NCBI GenBank assembly: GCA_951812925.1
Contig: OX638370.1
Coordinates: 113,474,897 to 113,538,896 of the forward strand
DNA from: Calliopum simillimum
Taxonomy: Eukaryota > Arthropoda > Insecta > Diptera > Lauxaniidae
Direction: 5' to 3'
Length of the DNA stretch: 64,000 nucleotides
Under the pieces are notes generated by a model. That model did no database searches. It saw nothing but the letters and a program-made list of their open reading frames with translations, and was not told where the DNA came from. This document shows positions 1-10,489 of the stretch, piece by piece. Both the position numbers and the translations under genes were made by a program. Position 1 is the stretch's first letter; every line of letters begins with the position of its first letter.

Positions 1-690
1 GGGAAATTAGGTGCCATACGAGTTGAAGCCAAGGGACGTCGAACGCCGATTTTTGATGTCCACAATGCTGCTTGAACGCCACAAAAGGAAGGGTTTCTTG
101 CATCGTTTTGTCACTGGCGATGAGAAGTGGATCCATTACGATAATCCCAAGCGCAAAACAGCGTATGTCAAGAAAGGTGAGGCCGGCCCATCACAGCCGA
201 AGCCAAATATTCACGCTTCAAAGGTAATGCTCTGTATTTGGTGGGACCAGCTAGGTGTGATCCATTATGAGCTGTTGCCAGGTGGCCAAACCATTAATGC
301 TCAACTCTATCGTCAACAATTGATTCGATTGAAGCAGAAAATCCAGGCAGAGCGGCCAACGTATGCGACCAGACACGAGTCAATAATTTTCCACCACGAT
401 AACGCTCGGCCACATATTGCTGCCCCAGTCAAAAATTATCTGGAAAACAACGGATGGGAAATTTTGCCTCACCCGCTTTATAGCCCAGACCTTGCATCAT
501 CTGACTACCATTTGTTTCGATCGATGCAGAATGCCCTATCAGGAATACGGTTCACTTAAGTTCAAGATATCGAAAATTGGCTCGATTCATTTTTGGCCGC
601 CAAGCCGGCGCAATTTTTTTGGGATGGAATTCATAATTGCCTGAAAGATGGGGAAATGTTGTAGCTTCCAATGAACAATACTTTGAATAA
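1..690 (+). mobile_element. mariner transposase remnant (D,D34D), 5' end cut by window
   Basis: This is the C-terminal two thirds of a mariner-family transposase, a cut-and-paste enzyme that inserts at TA. Counting from the codon at position 11, the catalytic triad is visible: Asp37 in TGDEKW, Asp130 in HHDNARPH and Asp165 in YSPDLASSDYH, with 34 residues between the last two, the mariner signature. The copy is dead. A TAG at 8-10 sits where family members have Trp (GN-stop-VPYEL). A TAA at 557-559 follows the motif LSGIRFT. One base is missing near 634-637, after which the usual ending (PERW ... EQYFE, stop at 688-690) is read in another frame. No 3' terminal repeat was recognised downstream, and the 5' end lies outside the window. 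The family call is firm; the subfamily is not resolved. Confidence 0.9.
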
Positions 691-1854
691 AATATATTGT
701 AACATTACACCCAATATTTGATGGTAGTGTTCCATTGTGGGCCTATGCTTCCCGAAAAGTTACAGAAGAGGGAATACAATATGTGAAATATGGTTTTTTA
801 CCGCTTATACTTTTGGGTCATTCGTCCTTTTAAAATCTCAAAGATTTTTCCCATAATTAACAGTGATATAAATTAGAGCATGTCCCATCGAGCAGCGTCC
901 GATTCGCTTATAACATAAATATGAAAAAAGCGAAAGAACTGACCAGACATACATATGGATGAACGCGTTTAATACTCTTAATAAAAAAAAAAAAAAAAAA
1001 AAAAATGCCATGGATATATCCAAAGATAACATGCGACAAACCGCGACCAACCGCGACCGGTTTGGTTGGATCTTGTTTTTTTTTTTATCTGCATTCTCTT
1101 CATATTTAAGTTATTGTATCTTGTAGATACATGACCGCGCACTCATTTGCGAGCATTAAATGGCTGCGCGCCATTATTTATTTGTTGTTGTTTTTTCTTT
1201 TACTTCTCGTTTTTTTTTTTTTTTGGTTCTTCATTTTTGCGGGTATTTGGTGGCTTAGCTTTATTGGTGTTGTTGTTGTTTCATTGATCTGAGCGAATGA
1301 AATTGCGCGCATTTGCTGGGTGCGCGCTGCTGTTAAATATACATTAAAAAAATGTATCGCGATATAAAAGTATCTGTTATGCTTAACGCGCATATATTTA
1401 GTACATTTGATATACGTAAAATAGCACAGTTTTTGTTGTTATACCTCAGAGTGTAGTGTACATACATATGTATATGTCGGCAGATGCATTTGTCCCCGGT
1501 TTTTGCGGCTTACAATGCGCGTTGTATCTAGATACATATGTGTATATGAATGTTGGCTGTTGTCATCACCATGGGGAGCAATGCGTTGAACCCGTTTAAA
1601 ATGAGCGGTTATTAGAAGATATTTTTCTTGTTGTTTTCATTAGCATTTGCTGTTAATGCTTTTGTTATTACTGCAAAAAAAAAGATACATTTATTTACCT
1701 AGCAGTAAATCCATTGCTTAAATAGAGTGCGAAAAGTAACAGATGCAGTTTAGCAATTTACTCTTTAGAATCATACTTTTATTTTGAATCTATTAAAGAA
1801 AATTCATATCTGTGGAAAATACTTTTAAAGCAGCATTTTAAAGGGATATAAACA
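691..1854. other. AT-rich non-coding DNA, no gene seen
   Basis: The stretch contains homopolymer runs (about 24 A at 979-1003, T runs near 1075 and 1205) and TTG-rich triplets. Short open frames on both strands come from low-complexity sequence and match nothing recognised. Confidence 0.6.
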
Positions 1855-2170
1855 TTTTTGATATGGGCATTTCCTAGGTGACGAACGTGACCGTCGTACA
1901 TATTTAAAGTGCAAAAAAAGTGGAAGTTAAACATATTTTTATTTTAGTTTTTGCTTTACATTATAGCTCTTAAGTAGCACTATAATAAGTGCCAACTTTA
2001 ACAGCAGGCGAAGTCATGGTTCCAAATTACACGCAAAAATGTCACAAAACGAACGTGACCAAAATGGAAGTAGTTTTCGTGCCTATTAAAAGAAAGTTAG
2101 AATTTAGCGAAACAAGTCAGAATTTTTTAGTGCGACTTATCATAGAATCTTACGCAATAATGTTACTTTT
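1855..2170 (+). repeat. Dispersed repeat, copy 1 (inverted copy at 24125-24400)
   Basis: The sequence around GACGAACGTGACCGT, AAAGTGCAAAAAAAGTGGAA and ACAAGTCAGAATTTTTTA recurs as a reverse complement at 24125-24400, in the same order over about 270 bp. The motif ACGAACGTGAC also occurs twice inside this copy. An 80-codon frame from 1989 overlaps it, but the second copy does not keep that frame open, so coding is not supported. The element class is unknown. Confidence 0.6.
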
Positions 2171-3164
2171 TAATGTATTTTGTTTGATTCAAATATCTTC
2201 TGTAGTTTTCTTTGTTTTGTTCATAATCTGAATCGATACGTGACAATATGAACGTCCCATTTTTTTTTACCATACAAATTTTAAATTGAAAATCTTTTAA
2301 AAAATAAGGATTTCTCAGTGAATGTTGGATCACCTTATTTTATTAAGTCGACGTGGCATCACCAATTTTTTCAAAGGATGTCATTTATCCCTATCCACTT
2401 TGCATTTATACCAAATCTCATAAATTATGAATTTCTTTTTTTAGGGGCGAGATATCGTCCATTTTCCCAGGGAACATTATTTGTCCTGGCACTCTGCATT
2501 CATGTATTAAATCTCATTCTTGTGCGATAAATATTTTCGGAGATATGATGAAGTGATTTTTGTGGGGGCGTGATACCCCCATTTTTTCTAGTACACATTA
2601 TTTGTCTTGCTAATTTTTACATATGCAGCAAATTTTATCCATGTTAAGTTAAATAGTTTCAGTGATATGATGACTTCATTTTATGGCTCACTGTAGATCT
2701 TTTGGCGGAAATGCCGATATAGAGAAAAAGCTGTCTACAATATAAATATAAAAGAACATCGAGATTTGTCAAAATTATGAAAGCTTCACACTATGACATT
2801 ACCTTTGCTTTCACCTTGTTTGTCACCAAAACTGTTTATAAGACAGTTAGATAGGCATTTCCATTTTATACACTTGAGTATGGTAACAACTCTCCATATG
2901 GAAAGCTAACCTAGATCTAAAATATATGAATAGGACATACTCTCCGGAAAGCGCTCAACGACGTTTTTGGTAGTGGCAACAACACAGTAGAAACCGTGAT
3001 ACATAATGCTAGAAGTCACATGAAAAGGAAATTTAAGAATCAGAAAAAACGTTTAGTGAAATCAAAATCATCGCAAAAGATCTCATTCGATGGAGAGTGG
3101 TTCTTTTAGCCCTCTCGCCGCTATTACAGAAACGAAGAGTGATGCCTAAGATCTAAAACAAACC
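2171..3164. other. Non-coding, with GGGCGTGRTACC repeat module
   Basis: Two degenerate tandem units lie at 2433-2690. Each begins with a near-palindromic block (GGGGCGTGATACCCCC at 2565-2580), followed by CATTTTT, ACATTATTTGT, then a 'TTAAATA..TTTTCAG..GATATGATGA' stretch. The same module is found at 26398-26510 and, inverted, near 11740-11920. The rest (2691-3164) shows nothing supportable. Confidence 0.45.
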
Positions 3165-3255
3165 ATCGATGCTGGGATTCGAACTCAGGGTTCATGGCAT
3201 GGAGACAGATTAATTCAAAACTTCTTAGCCTTTCCGCCTAAGGACCTCTTTGAAG
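3165..3255 (-). repeat. Degenerate tRNA-like SINE head
   Basis: On the minus strand a good Pol III B-box-like motif is present (GAGTTCGAATCCC, plus-strand 3176-3188). Upstream of it is a weak tRNA-like D-arm region. There is no convincing acceptor stem, so this is read as a tRNA-derived SINE head or a tRNA pseudogene. It resembles the clearer cases at 33411-33475 and 51140-51515. Confidence 0.35.
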
Positions 3256-4786
3256 TGTAGGTGTTGAATCTGTTTGTTAACAAGTTTTTCTATATTTATT
3301 TTGTCCTCTTTCTCTTTTGCTCTTTTGATAAAAAACTTTACTCAAATTTTGTGAAAAACATATCTCTTCGTTATGAGTTGTCTTTACAAAAAATCATTTT
3401 GTAAAAGCTTGTAACTTTCTTTGAGTACAAATACAAGTGCTTGAAATTTCCGCTAGTGAACTTACTCACATTTACTTACTTATAGTCAAGACACCAACTT
3501 CACTTAACTGCAATTTTAAACAATTTGAATGAGAATTTCATTCTGGGAAACACAAACCCCAATACCAAACGCTCACTGCCGTCGAAGACAATTAGTTCAT
3601 GTACATTTTCATATTATAGGTACTATATATGTAAACACTTCAGCAGAAATGAAGAACATAATCAAAGCATTTTACGCATTTTTGTTAACTTGCCTGCCAC
3701 AAAGAGTTTTATCTACACTTTTCCAGAAATTGCTGCCATTTTAAGTATGTAGAGCCTTTAGCTTGTTGAAAAACTAAGGATCTGTACAGAAATTAAACAT
3801 AATCATTGACAATTATGCATGACAAAACTTTGCGCCTGATATTCTGCAGAATTTTTTTTGATACATTGGCAAAGAAAGGTAATTTATCCAGGAAAATTGT
3901 GCGCTTTGATAATTTTCCACTTTTATTTTATACTTGAAGTTCAATTAGTGGTGACTATTTTTTAACTAAAAGTTTTCTTTAACCAAACCACCATAACACA
4001 GGTGATAACTCGATTATTTCTTGTGTGTGCACAACACACATTGATTTGCCAAGTTAATTCCACGAATTTTGTTATTTTCCTAGTATCGACTGACTTAACC
4101 CCCATTTAACATCACTATTAGCCTTTTATTCCTTACGCTTTTGCTCGATGTGCTGGCTGTTGTATTTGCACATTGATGCCTGATGCCGCGCGTAGTTGGA
4201 CTCTCTCTCTTGTAAAACTCTCAACGGATAAATTAAGCGCAACTGTGACTATTGCAAATCGGGAATTTTCAATTTAAACACAAACCATGGTTGCCAATAC
4301 ATATGGTATGTACTACCAACAACAGCAACAAAACGTCAACAACAACAACAATATTGTAATACCACAAACATTTATCGCGTCCAAAAGGTTTTTCCAAGAA
4401 TTCTTTGAAGATGGCGCAAGTGTAAACGTCTTTTATTTGCAACTTAATACACAGTCCTATGAGTATATGTATGAAAGAAGGCGAAGTAGTAACAAATGAA
4501 GTAGGAAGAGAAAGAAGAAACAGAAAAAAGGGAATAGTTATTACTTATAAATCGCTAAGTGCGAGACATGGTTATCGCATTGCAAAAAATTATGTATGGT
4601 CGTCGTCACTGGTGATGATTGAGCCATAGGCATATAGATTGATCGCACGTACTTAGTTGGTAAATCAATCGATAAAGTGGATTCAATAGTGGAGTAGCTT
4701 TGAGACCTGTTAGCTTGTTTGATAAGCAAATAATTCCGAGTGTCATATAGGTTTCATTCGGCTTGAAATATATTCCAATTTAAACT
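3256..4786. other. Non-coding; one low-complexity Q/N-rich ORF
   Basis: AT-rich sequence with no recognised gene. A 70-codon frame at 4287-4499 (+) starts in a good fly context (AACCATGG) and encodes a run of Gln and Asn near its start. It has no homologue I recognise, no splice context that ties it to retn, and could be a chance product of CAA/AAC triplets. Confidence 0.4.
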
Positions 4787-5245
4787 TTATTTTTTCTTCC
4801 TTAATTTTAGAGAATTTTTATTAAACCTTTCTTTGACTTCATCGTCGAATGCACTTTCGTCCTCAGGCGTTTGTTGTGTGGAACCTGCGGCTTGCACCAC
4901 ATCCTCCGCAATCTCCATTTCCGAAACAGGAACTCCCAGCTGTTCCGGTTGTGCTGTGCCATTAAGTGCGTCCAACACATTTAGTAAGAGAACTGCAGCT
5001 TGCACTACATCTTCTACAATCTCAATTTTCGACCCAGCAACTACCGGCTGTTCTGGTTATGCTGTGGCATGTGGTGAATCCATCACGTTTAGTGAAGGAC
5101 CTGCGGCTTTTACCCCATCATCCTCAATCTCCATTTCCGGAACAGCTGGGAGCTGTGATGTGCCATTTAGTGCGTCCATCACAATCTCCATTTCCGCGAC
5201 ATCGTCCCTACCGTCCGTGGGGTTCATGTAGTTGTAGAGTCCCAT
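4787..5245 (-). pseudogene. Unrecognised acidic repeat protein remnant, one in-frame stop
   Basis: The minus strand is open for 152 codons from an ATG at 5243-5245 to a TAA at 4787-4789, broken once by TAA at 5057-5059. The protein is acidic and internally repetitive. Variants of EMEI-EDVV-QAA followed by LNVLDALNGTAQPEQ recur about four times at roughly 35-40 residue spacing. The C-terminus turns basic (KERFNKN, then RKKK). The repeat phase is kept on both sides of the stop, suggesting a formerly translated sequence. I do not recognise the family. The plus strand reads Ser/Thr-rich in one frame over the same region and is taken as a shadow. It could instead be a minisatellite with a multiple-of-three period. 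Confidence 0.3.
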
Positions 5246-5339
5246 AAGTAATTAATATTAAAGAAATAAATAAGAAATGAAAATAACACACAAACAAACC
5301 TAATTGCAAAAAAGATAGTTCCCCTGGATACTGTACTGA

Positions 5340-5833
5340 GGCCAAAGGTCATCCGATGGTTTGATAGTCAAAACGAAGAATATTTATGTAAGAATACTAT
5401 GGGAAAAATATCAATTGCGGACTTGATAGTTTTTTGGAATACCCGAAGGTTTCCGAAGGCTTGATAGTCGAAATGAAGAATATCTAGATATAATAGGGTA
5501 GCGCATCTATGACGAACTATCAACAAGCTAAGGAGATCTTAAGATCATCATGAATTTATTACTTTTTTTACGCATTATTTTTAAGTGTTAAGCATTACTT
5601 AGTTTCATAATCTATGGTTTATGATCTGTCTTTTATGATCATTGGTCTATGAGCTGTTTTTTATAGTCATTGGTCCATAATCTGCAGTTTATGATCAACA
5701 AAATATGGTCAATGGTTTATAATCTTTGGTCTATGATCTGTCGTTTAGAGTCTATGGTCTATAGTCTATGGTCAATAAGATAATCTATTGTCCATAGTCT
5801 ATGATCTGCCCTATATCTATTGTCCATAACAAA
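5340..5833. repeat. Degenerate GTCTATGATC-type minisatellite, left part
   Basis: From about 5590 the sequence is built of short diverged units such as GGTCTATGATCTG, TTTATAGTC and ATTGGTCCATAATC, with irregular 12-24 bp spacing. The array resumes at 6362-6475 after the foldback pair, so the foldbacks appear to have inserted into it. A separate 'GGTTTGATAGTC..AAGAATAT' pair lies at 5357-5490. Confidence 0.6.
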
Positions 5834-6361
5834 GGCCCACAAAAAAAAGTACCCTGCGCGAAAGATCAGACCACCTGAACTTTATGTTTTTGGGGTCGCT
5901 GAATCCGAATATGGGGCCAGAATAGCGAAGTTGGTTCGCGTTTTTTTTTTCAGAAATCAGCAATTACGCTGAAAATTTGAGATTTTTCCGGCATTATTTC
6001 TGATTTCTGAAAAAAAAAAAAACATAAAGTTCAAGTGGTCTGATCGTTCGCACAGGGAATTTTTTTTGTAGCTCTGTGCACAGACCAAAAACAAAAAAGT
6101 ACCCTGCGCGAAAGATAAGACCACCGGAACTTTATGTATTCGGGGTCGCTAAACCCGAATATAGTGCCAGATTCGCGAAGTTGGTTCGCGTTTTTTCAGA
6201 AACCAGCAAAAATCTGTAACTTTTAGCATTATTGTTGATATCTGAAAAAACGCGAACCAACTTCGCTATTCTAGCACCATATTCGGATTCAGCGACCCCG
6301 AAAACATAAAGTTCAGGTGGTCTGATCTTTCGCGCAGGGCACTTTTTTTTTGTGAGCCTGT
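5834..6361. mobile_element. Two adjacent foldback MITEs
   Basis: Two copies of one palindromic element lie head to tail (about 5834-6079 and 6080-6361). Each starts near CACAAAAAAAAGTACCCTG, continues CGCGAAAGATCAGACCACC, and ends with the inverse (GGTGGTCTGATC ... CGCGCAGGGCACTTTTTTT). The arms run about 100 bp and include the motif GCGAAGTTGGTTCGCG. There is no coding capacity. Target duplications are unclear because the host is a minisatellite. Superfamily unknown. Confidence 0.75.
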
Positions 6362-6475
6362 GTAATCAAAAGTCTATGATCAATAAGATGTGGTCTATGG
6401 TCCATAATCTTTGGTCTATGATCTATCCTTTCTCTCTATGTCTATAGTTCATAAGCTAAACACTATGGTTCATGA
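6362..6475. repeat. GTCTATGATC-type minisatellite, right part
   Basis: Continuation of the diverged array seen at 5590-5833 (AAGTCTATGATCAATAAG, GGTCTATGGTCCATAATC, TTTGGTCTATGATC), separated from it only by the foldback pair. Confidence 0.6.
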
Positions 6476-7408
6476 AATAAAAAAAAAAAATTACACATTA
6501 CAATGTGCATCCATCTAAATGCCGGGTAATTTCCAGGACATACATGAAAATCCAAGACATTTCTGTGAGGTTTTTGAATCCGGGACGAAAGGTCAACACT
6601 AAGGTTACTTCCAAAAAATCCGGAACGGTTGGTCTTCCAACTTTAAACTATTATAACCCAGTTTTTTTAAAGGGAGTCAAAATTTGAAACATTAAGTTTT
6701 ATCAAAAAAAAAAAAGATTTAGATTTTATAGTCAAAAATAAGTTTTTTGTGGGTATTTAGCTAAAAAAAACAATATGCAGTTGATTTAGGAATCCAACTT
6801 TAATTTTTTTATCTATCTTGATTTAAGACCTAAAATTTGATATATCGTACGGCTCATTCCTAGCATTTTTGTGATCGAAATGATATAAAAACTGCATCAA
6901 GCCGAGATTTTGCATAAAGTGACGCTGCGCGACCTTTAAATGACTCTCAAAAAAATTTAAAAAAGTCTCAGCTCACTTTCTTTACATCCTCTTTCAGATT
7001 TTTGGGCGTAATCGTGGAATTGGCCAAAAAGGTTTTTTTTTTTGGAATCAGCTCGATTCAGAGTGCAAACATGAAAATAAATTGTTTATCGAGTAACAGC
7101 GCACCATCATCCTCTATCTTACGTGGTGACTTGCTAATGCCTTCACGCTCTAAGTAACATTGCCCCATTTTCACGGTATTTTCAGACGGCGATCTTGACT
7201 GTTACACTACAATGCTTCACGGTAGAAATGTCTGACCTATGCATTTCTAGTCTCGTCCTCCGATTTTGTAAATACTCAATGTTAATAATTATAAAAGAGT
7301 GCCGAATGGATAAAAAAAAAAAAAAAAAAAGTTTCCCAAAATTTTGAAAAGACTCACACCGATTTTATAGTTTTATATTATTAGATATAGTATTTTTTCA
7401 GGTGCATA
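6476..7408. other. AT-rich non-coding DNA, no gene seen
   Basis: Homopolymer-rich sequence. A 60-codon frame at 6505-6687 matches nothing recognised. No repeat was matched elsewhere in the window. Confidence 0.5.
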
Positions 7409-8768
7409 AAGTGAGCTATGCAGGTATGACGAATTTCGATGTTTTTTGGTTGGGAATTTCGAGCTATTTTCGAGCTTTTCAACAATAATTTCGAGCTGTC
7501 TGGAAAATTTTCCATTTTCCGGAAAAGCGGAAAAATTGTTCTGCATAGCTAAGTTTATTTTTTCAGCCAGACGAATCCGCGGAAAGAGCTGGCGATGAAA
7601 TCTTTTTACGCAGGAATTTCGAGCTACTTTCGAGCTAATTTTGAGCTAAAAGCATTTTCCGGAAAACTCCCAATTTTCCCGGAAAATCCCAAAAAAAAAT
7701 TTTTTATGGCTAACTTTATTTTTTTCAGCCAGACGAATCCGCGGGAACAGTAAGGGATGAAATCTTTTAATGCAGGAATTTCGAGCTACTTTTGAGCTGA
7801 CCTTGAATGATGTATTTTCCTTAAATTTCCCCGGAAAATCCCAAAAAACTAAAAATTTTTTTTTCCCTGTGTTATGTCCGCATATTATTATTATTATGTC
7901 CGAAAGTTTTTCGCGGATCAGCCTATAATATATCCAACACCTAGTTTGCTAGCCACAGTAATTTTACATAAGAGTAGGGGTAAGTGGGCGGCCTGCGGCC
8001 GCAGCTCAGGATTTAAAACTCCCAAAAATCCAACACCGGCTTCGCGGCGGCCTTCGGCCGCGGATCAATTGGTAATATATACATTAATTTGCGGACATAA
8101 CACCCATTTACGAAATGGGGATTATGTCATGGCACCGCCATAAAAAAAGATTTTTTGGGATTTTCCGGGCAAGTTTGGGGTTTTCCGGGAAAGTTTGGGG
8201 TTTTCCGGAAAACACTTTTCGTTTTTGATGAGCTCGAAACTAGCTCCAAATTCGTGTGTTAAATGATATGATCGCGAAATATTCTCATGGGTTCGTCTGG
8301 CTGAAAAAATAAAGCAAGCCCTTAAAAAATTTTTTGGGATTTCCAGGGAAATTTAAGGAAAACACTTCATTCAAGGTCAGCTCGAAAGTAGCTCAAAATT
8401 CCTGCATTCAAAGATTTCATCCCTTACTATTCCCGCGGATTCGTCTGGCTGAAAAAAATAAAGTTAGCCATAAAAAATTGTTTTTTGGGATTTTCCGGGA
8501 AAATTGGGAGTTTTCCGGAAAATGCTTTTAGCTCAAAATTAGCTCGAAAGTAGCTCGAAATTCCTGCGTAAAAAGATTTCATCGCTAACTCTCCCCGCGG
8601 ATTCGTCTGGCTGAAAAAATAAACTCAGCTATGCAAAACAATTTTTCCGCTTTTCCGGAAAATGGAAAATTTCCCAGACAGCTCGAAATTATTGTTAAAA
8701 AGCTCGAAAATAGCTCGAAATTTCCAAACAAAAAACATCGAAATTCGTCACACCTGCATAGCTCACTT
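7409..8768. mobile_element. Large foldback element with TA duplication
   Basis: The left end AAGTGAGCTATGCAGG and right end CCTGCATAGCTCACTT are exact inverses, each flanked by TA (7407-7408, 8769-8770). The match continues inward for more than 100 bp with few differences. The arms are made of repeated blocks of about 140-170 bp carrying AGCCAGACGAATCCGCGG (7563, 7727; inverse near 8290, 8430, 8603), TTTTCCGGAAAA and GAGCTACTTTCGAGCT. No transposase is encoded. TA duplication suggests a Tc1/mariner-type mobiliser, but the superfamily is not proven. A distinct GC-rich element sits in the loop. Confidence 0.8.
7869..8103. mobile_element. Nested 235-bp element with GC-rich core and 14-bp TIRs
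   Basis: The terminal inverted repeats GTGTTATGTCCGCA (7869-7882) and TGCGGACATAACAC (8090-8103) match exactly. The interior holds GC-rich palindromic blocks (GCGGCCTGCGGCCGC near 7989, GCGGCCTTCGGCCGC near 8047), unlike the AT-rich surroundings. It lies in the spacer of the foldback at 7409-8768 and looks like a later insertion. No clear target duplication is seen. The 89-codon frame crossing it is attributed to the GC-rich repeats. Confidence 0.65.
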
Positions 8769-10489
8769 TATAGACCTTATTTTTTCGCAAAGGACAAGTA
8801 TATTTACTTTTAATTTGAATAAACCATGCATGTACATAAATATGTCTCATTTCAAATAATTTGATTTTTATGTTTATCTTTATATACAATGAAATTTACT
8901 TTTAAACATATGTAATTCTCAAATACTTTGCACTAATTACTGTTGAATTTAATTACAATTTTAATGACTTTTAAGAGCAAAGGATCACGATTGCATTGTA
9001 AATTTTATTTGAAAATGAAAAAAAGAATAAATTTACATTAAAAACCTTTTAATTTTAGGGAAGAACATAAAATCTAATGTGTCAAAAAGATAAACTGAAA
9101 CATGAACTCTGAGATTAATGCAATTTTTATTTGAAAAAATCCTTGAAATGAAAATTAAAACAATTTTTCTTTAATTTATTTCTTTTTGATTTATGTGCAT
9201 ACGAGCGTATATGTACATAATGCAAAGATGGATTTTCTGGAATTTCCAAAAATTTTATTAAGAGACATGGTTGTGCATGATCTTGCTACTACAGAGAGTA
9301 CAGCACTAATTGCAGGCGTTACAATCATTTTATTTATTTCAGTTGTTGTCGTCGTTTTATGTCCTTTTTTCTTGTTTTTGTTTTTGTCTACCTACTCTCG
9401 TATTTGACATGCGTCTACCACATGTATGGAAATGTCTCTGAGGTCTATTCAATGAACAAGAAACAAAACAAAAAAAAAAAAAAATTCAAGTGATAATCGC
9501 ATAGGATCAGCCGCGTCATGCAAACAGGATCATCTTATTATTCCATATCTAAGTCTGCTATACCCATAGTAGGTATATTTGTCGCGCAGAAAAGATGAAC
9601 AAATAGAAAAATCTAATTTTATTATGGATATCGTCGCTTGTACACCAATGACCAGTAGTTATTCCGGGAAATGCAAATCAATATGAGTGCCTTTGTTTTT
9701 AAGTGGGTTTTTCCCATAAATATTTTTATCCTTGTAATATTGCAATGTAACTGTTATTTACTTACGTGTATGTCGCTAGGGTGCAAACAGAGTGCAAGGC
9801 TCACAGGAAAAACAGTGCAAGCAAGAACACAATATGAGTAAATGAATCCAATATATAGAATTTTGTATACTATAAAAATTATAGATTTCTTTGACGCTAT
9901 TAAATATTTTCAAGCTAGTCATTTTACCACATTCTTACCACGGAACACACAAGATCAGCTCTTTCTTACATTATTTTGAAGGAAATGAACATAACTTAAC
10001 ACAATAACATTTGATACTTTCATAGACTTTATGTAGCTTTCTGACTAATCCATTTCGAAAATATTTTTTGTCTTTCGTGTCTTTTTCGACATTTTTCGGC
10101 TTTTATTCGATACTTAGGCCTGTACCGGAATCCGTTAGATTTCAATTTCTTTTTGTTTTGAAAGCTTTTAATGAAAACGGTGCGTCGCATGATTAAAAGT
10201 AACAAAATTTCTTTGATGGAGAATGCCATGCTCTACAAATAATATCAAGTACCTGGAGACCGATTTCTGCTCGGTCAACAATCTGATCTTATTATTTTAG
10301 TCGATGTTTTTATTCATAGCTATTTTTTGTTATGAAACTCGTACCTTTTCACCTCTAATGGTTATGCTTTCAAAATGATAAACTAACCGATGAGAATAAT
10401 AATAACAAAAAACTTTGAAAGTATCGAGTGGTATAGAAAAATATCAAAAACTCAAATTTTCCTTTTCGATGAAATAGAATGCCCTAAAA
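8769..10489. other. AT-rich non-coding DNA, no gene seen
   Basis: No coding sequence or repeat structure could be supported. Short open frames (for example 9186-9407 and 10029-10229) have no recognised relatives. Confidence 0.5.

Noticed and set aside
4287..4499. Q/N-rich 70-codon frame as an upstream retn exon
   Set aside because: It has its own ATG and stop, no donor in frame that would join to the phase-0 acceptor at 22615 with recognisable sequence, and no similarity I can name.
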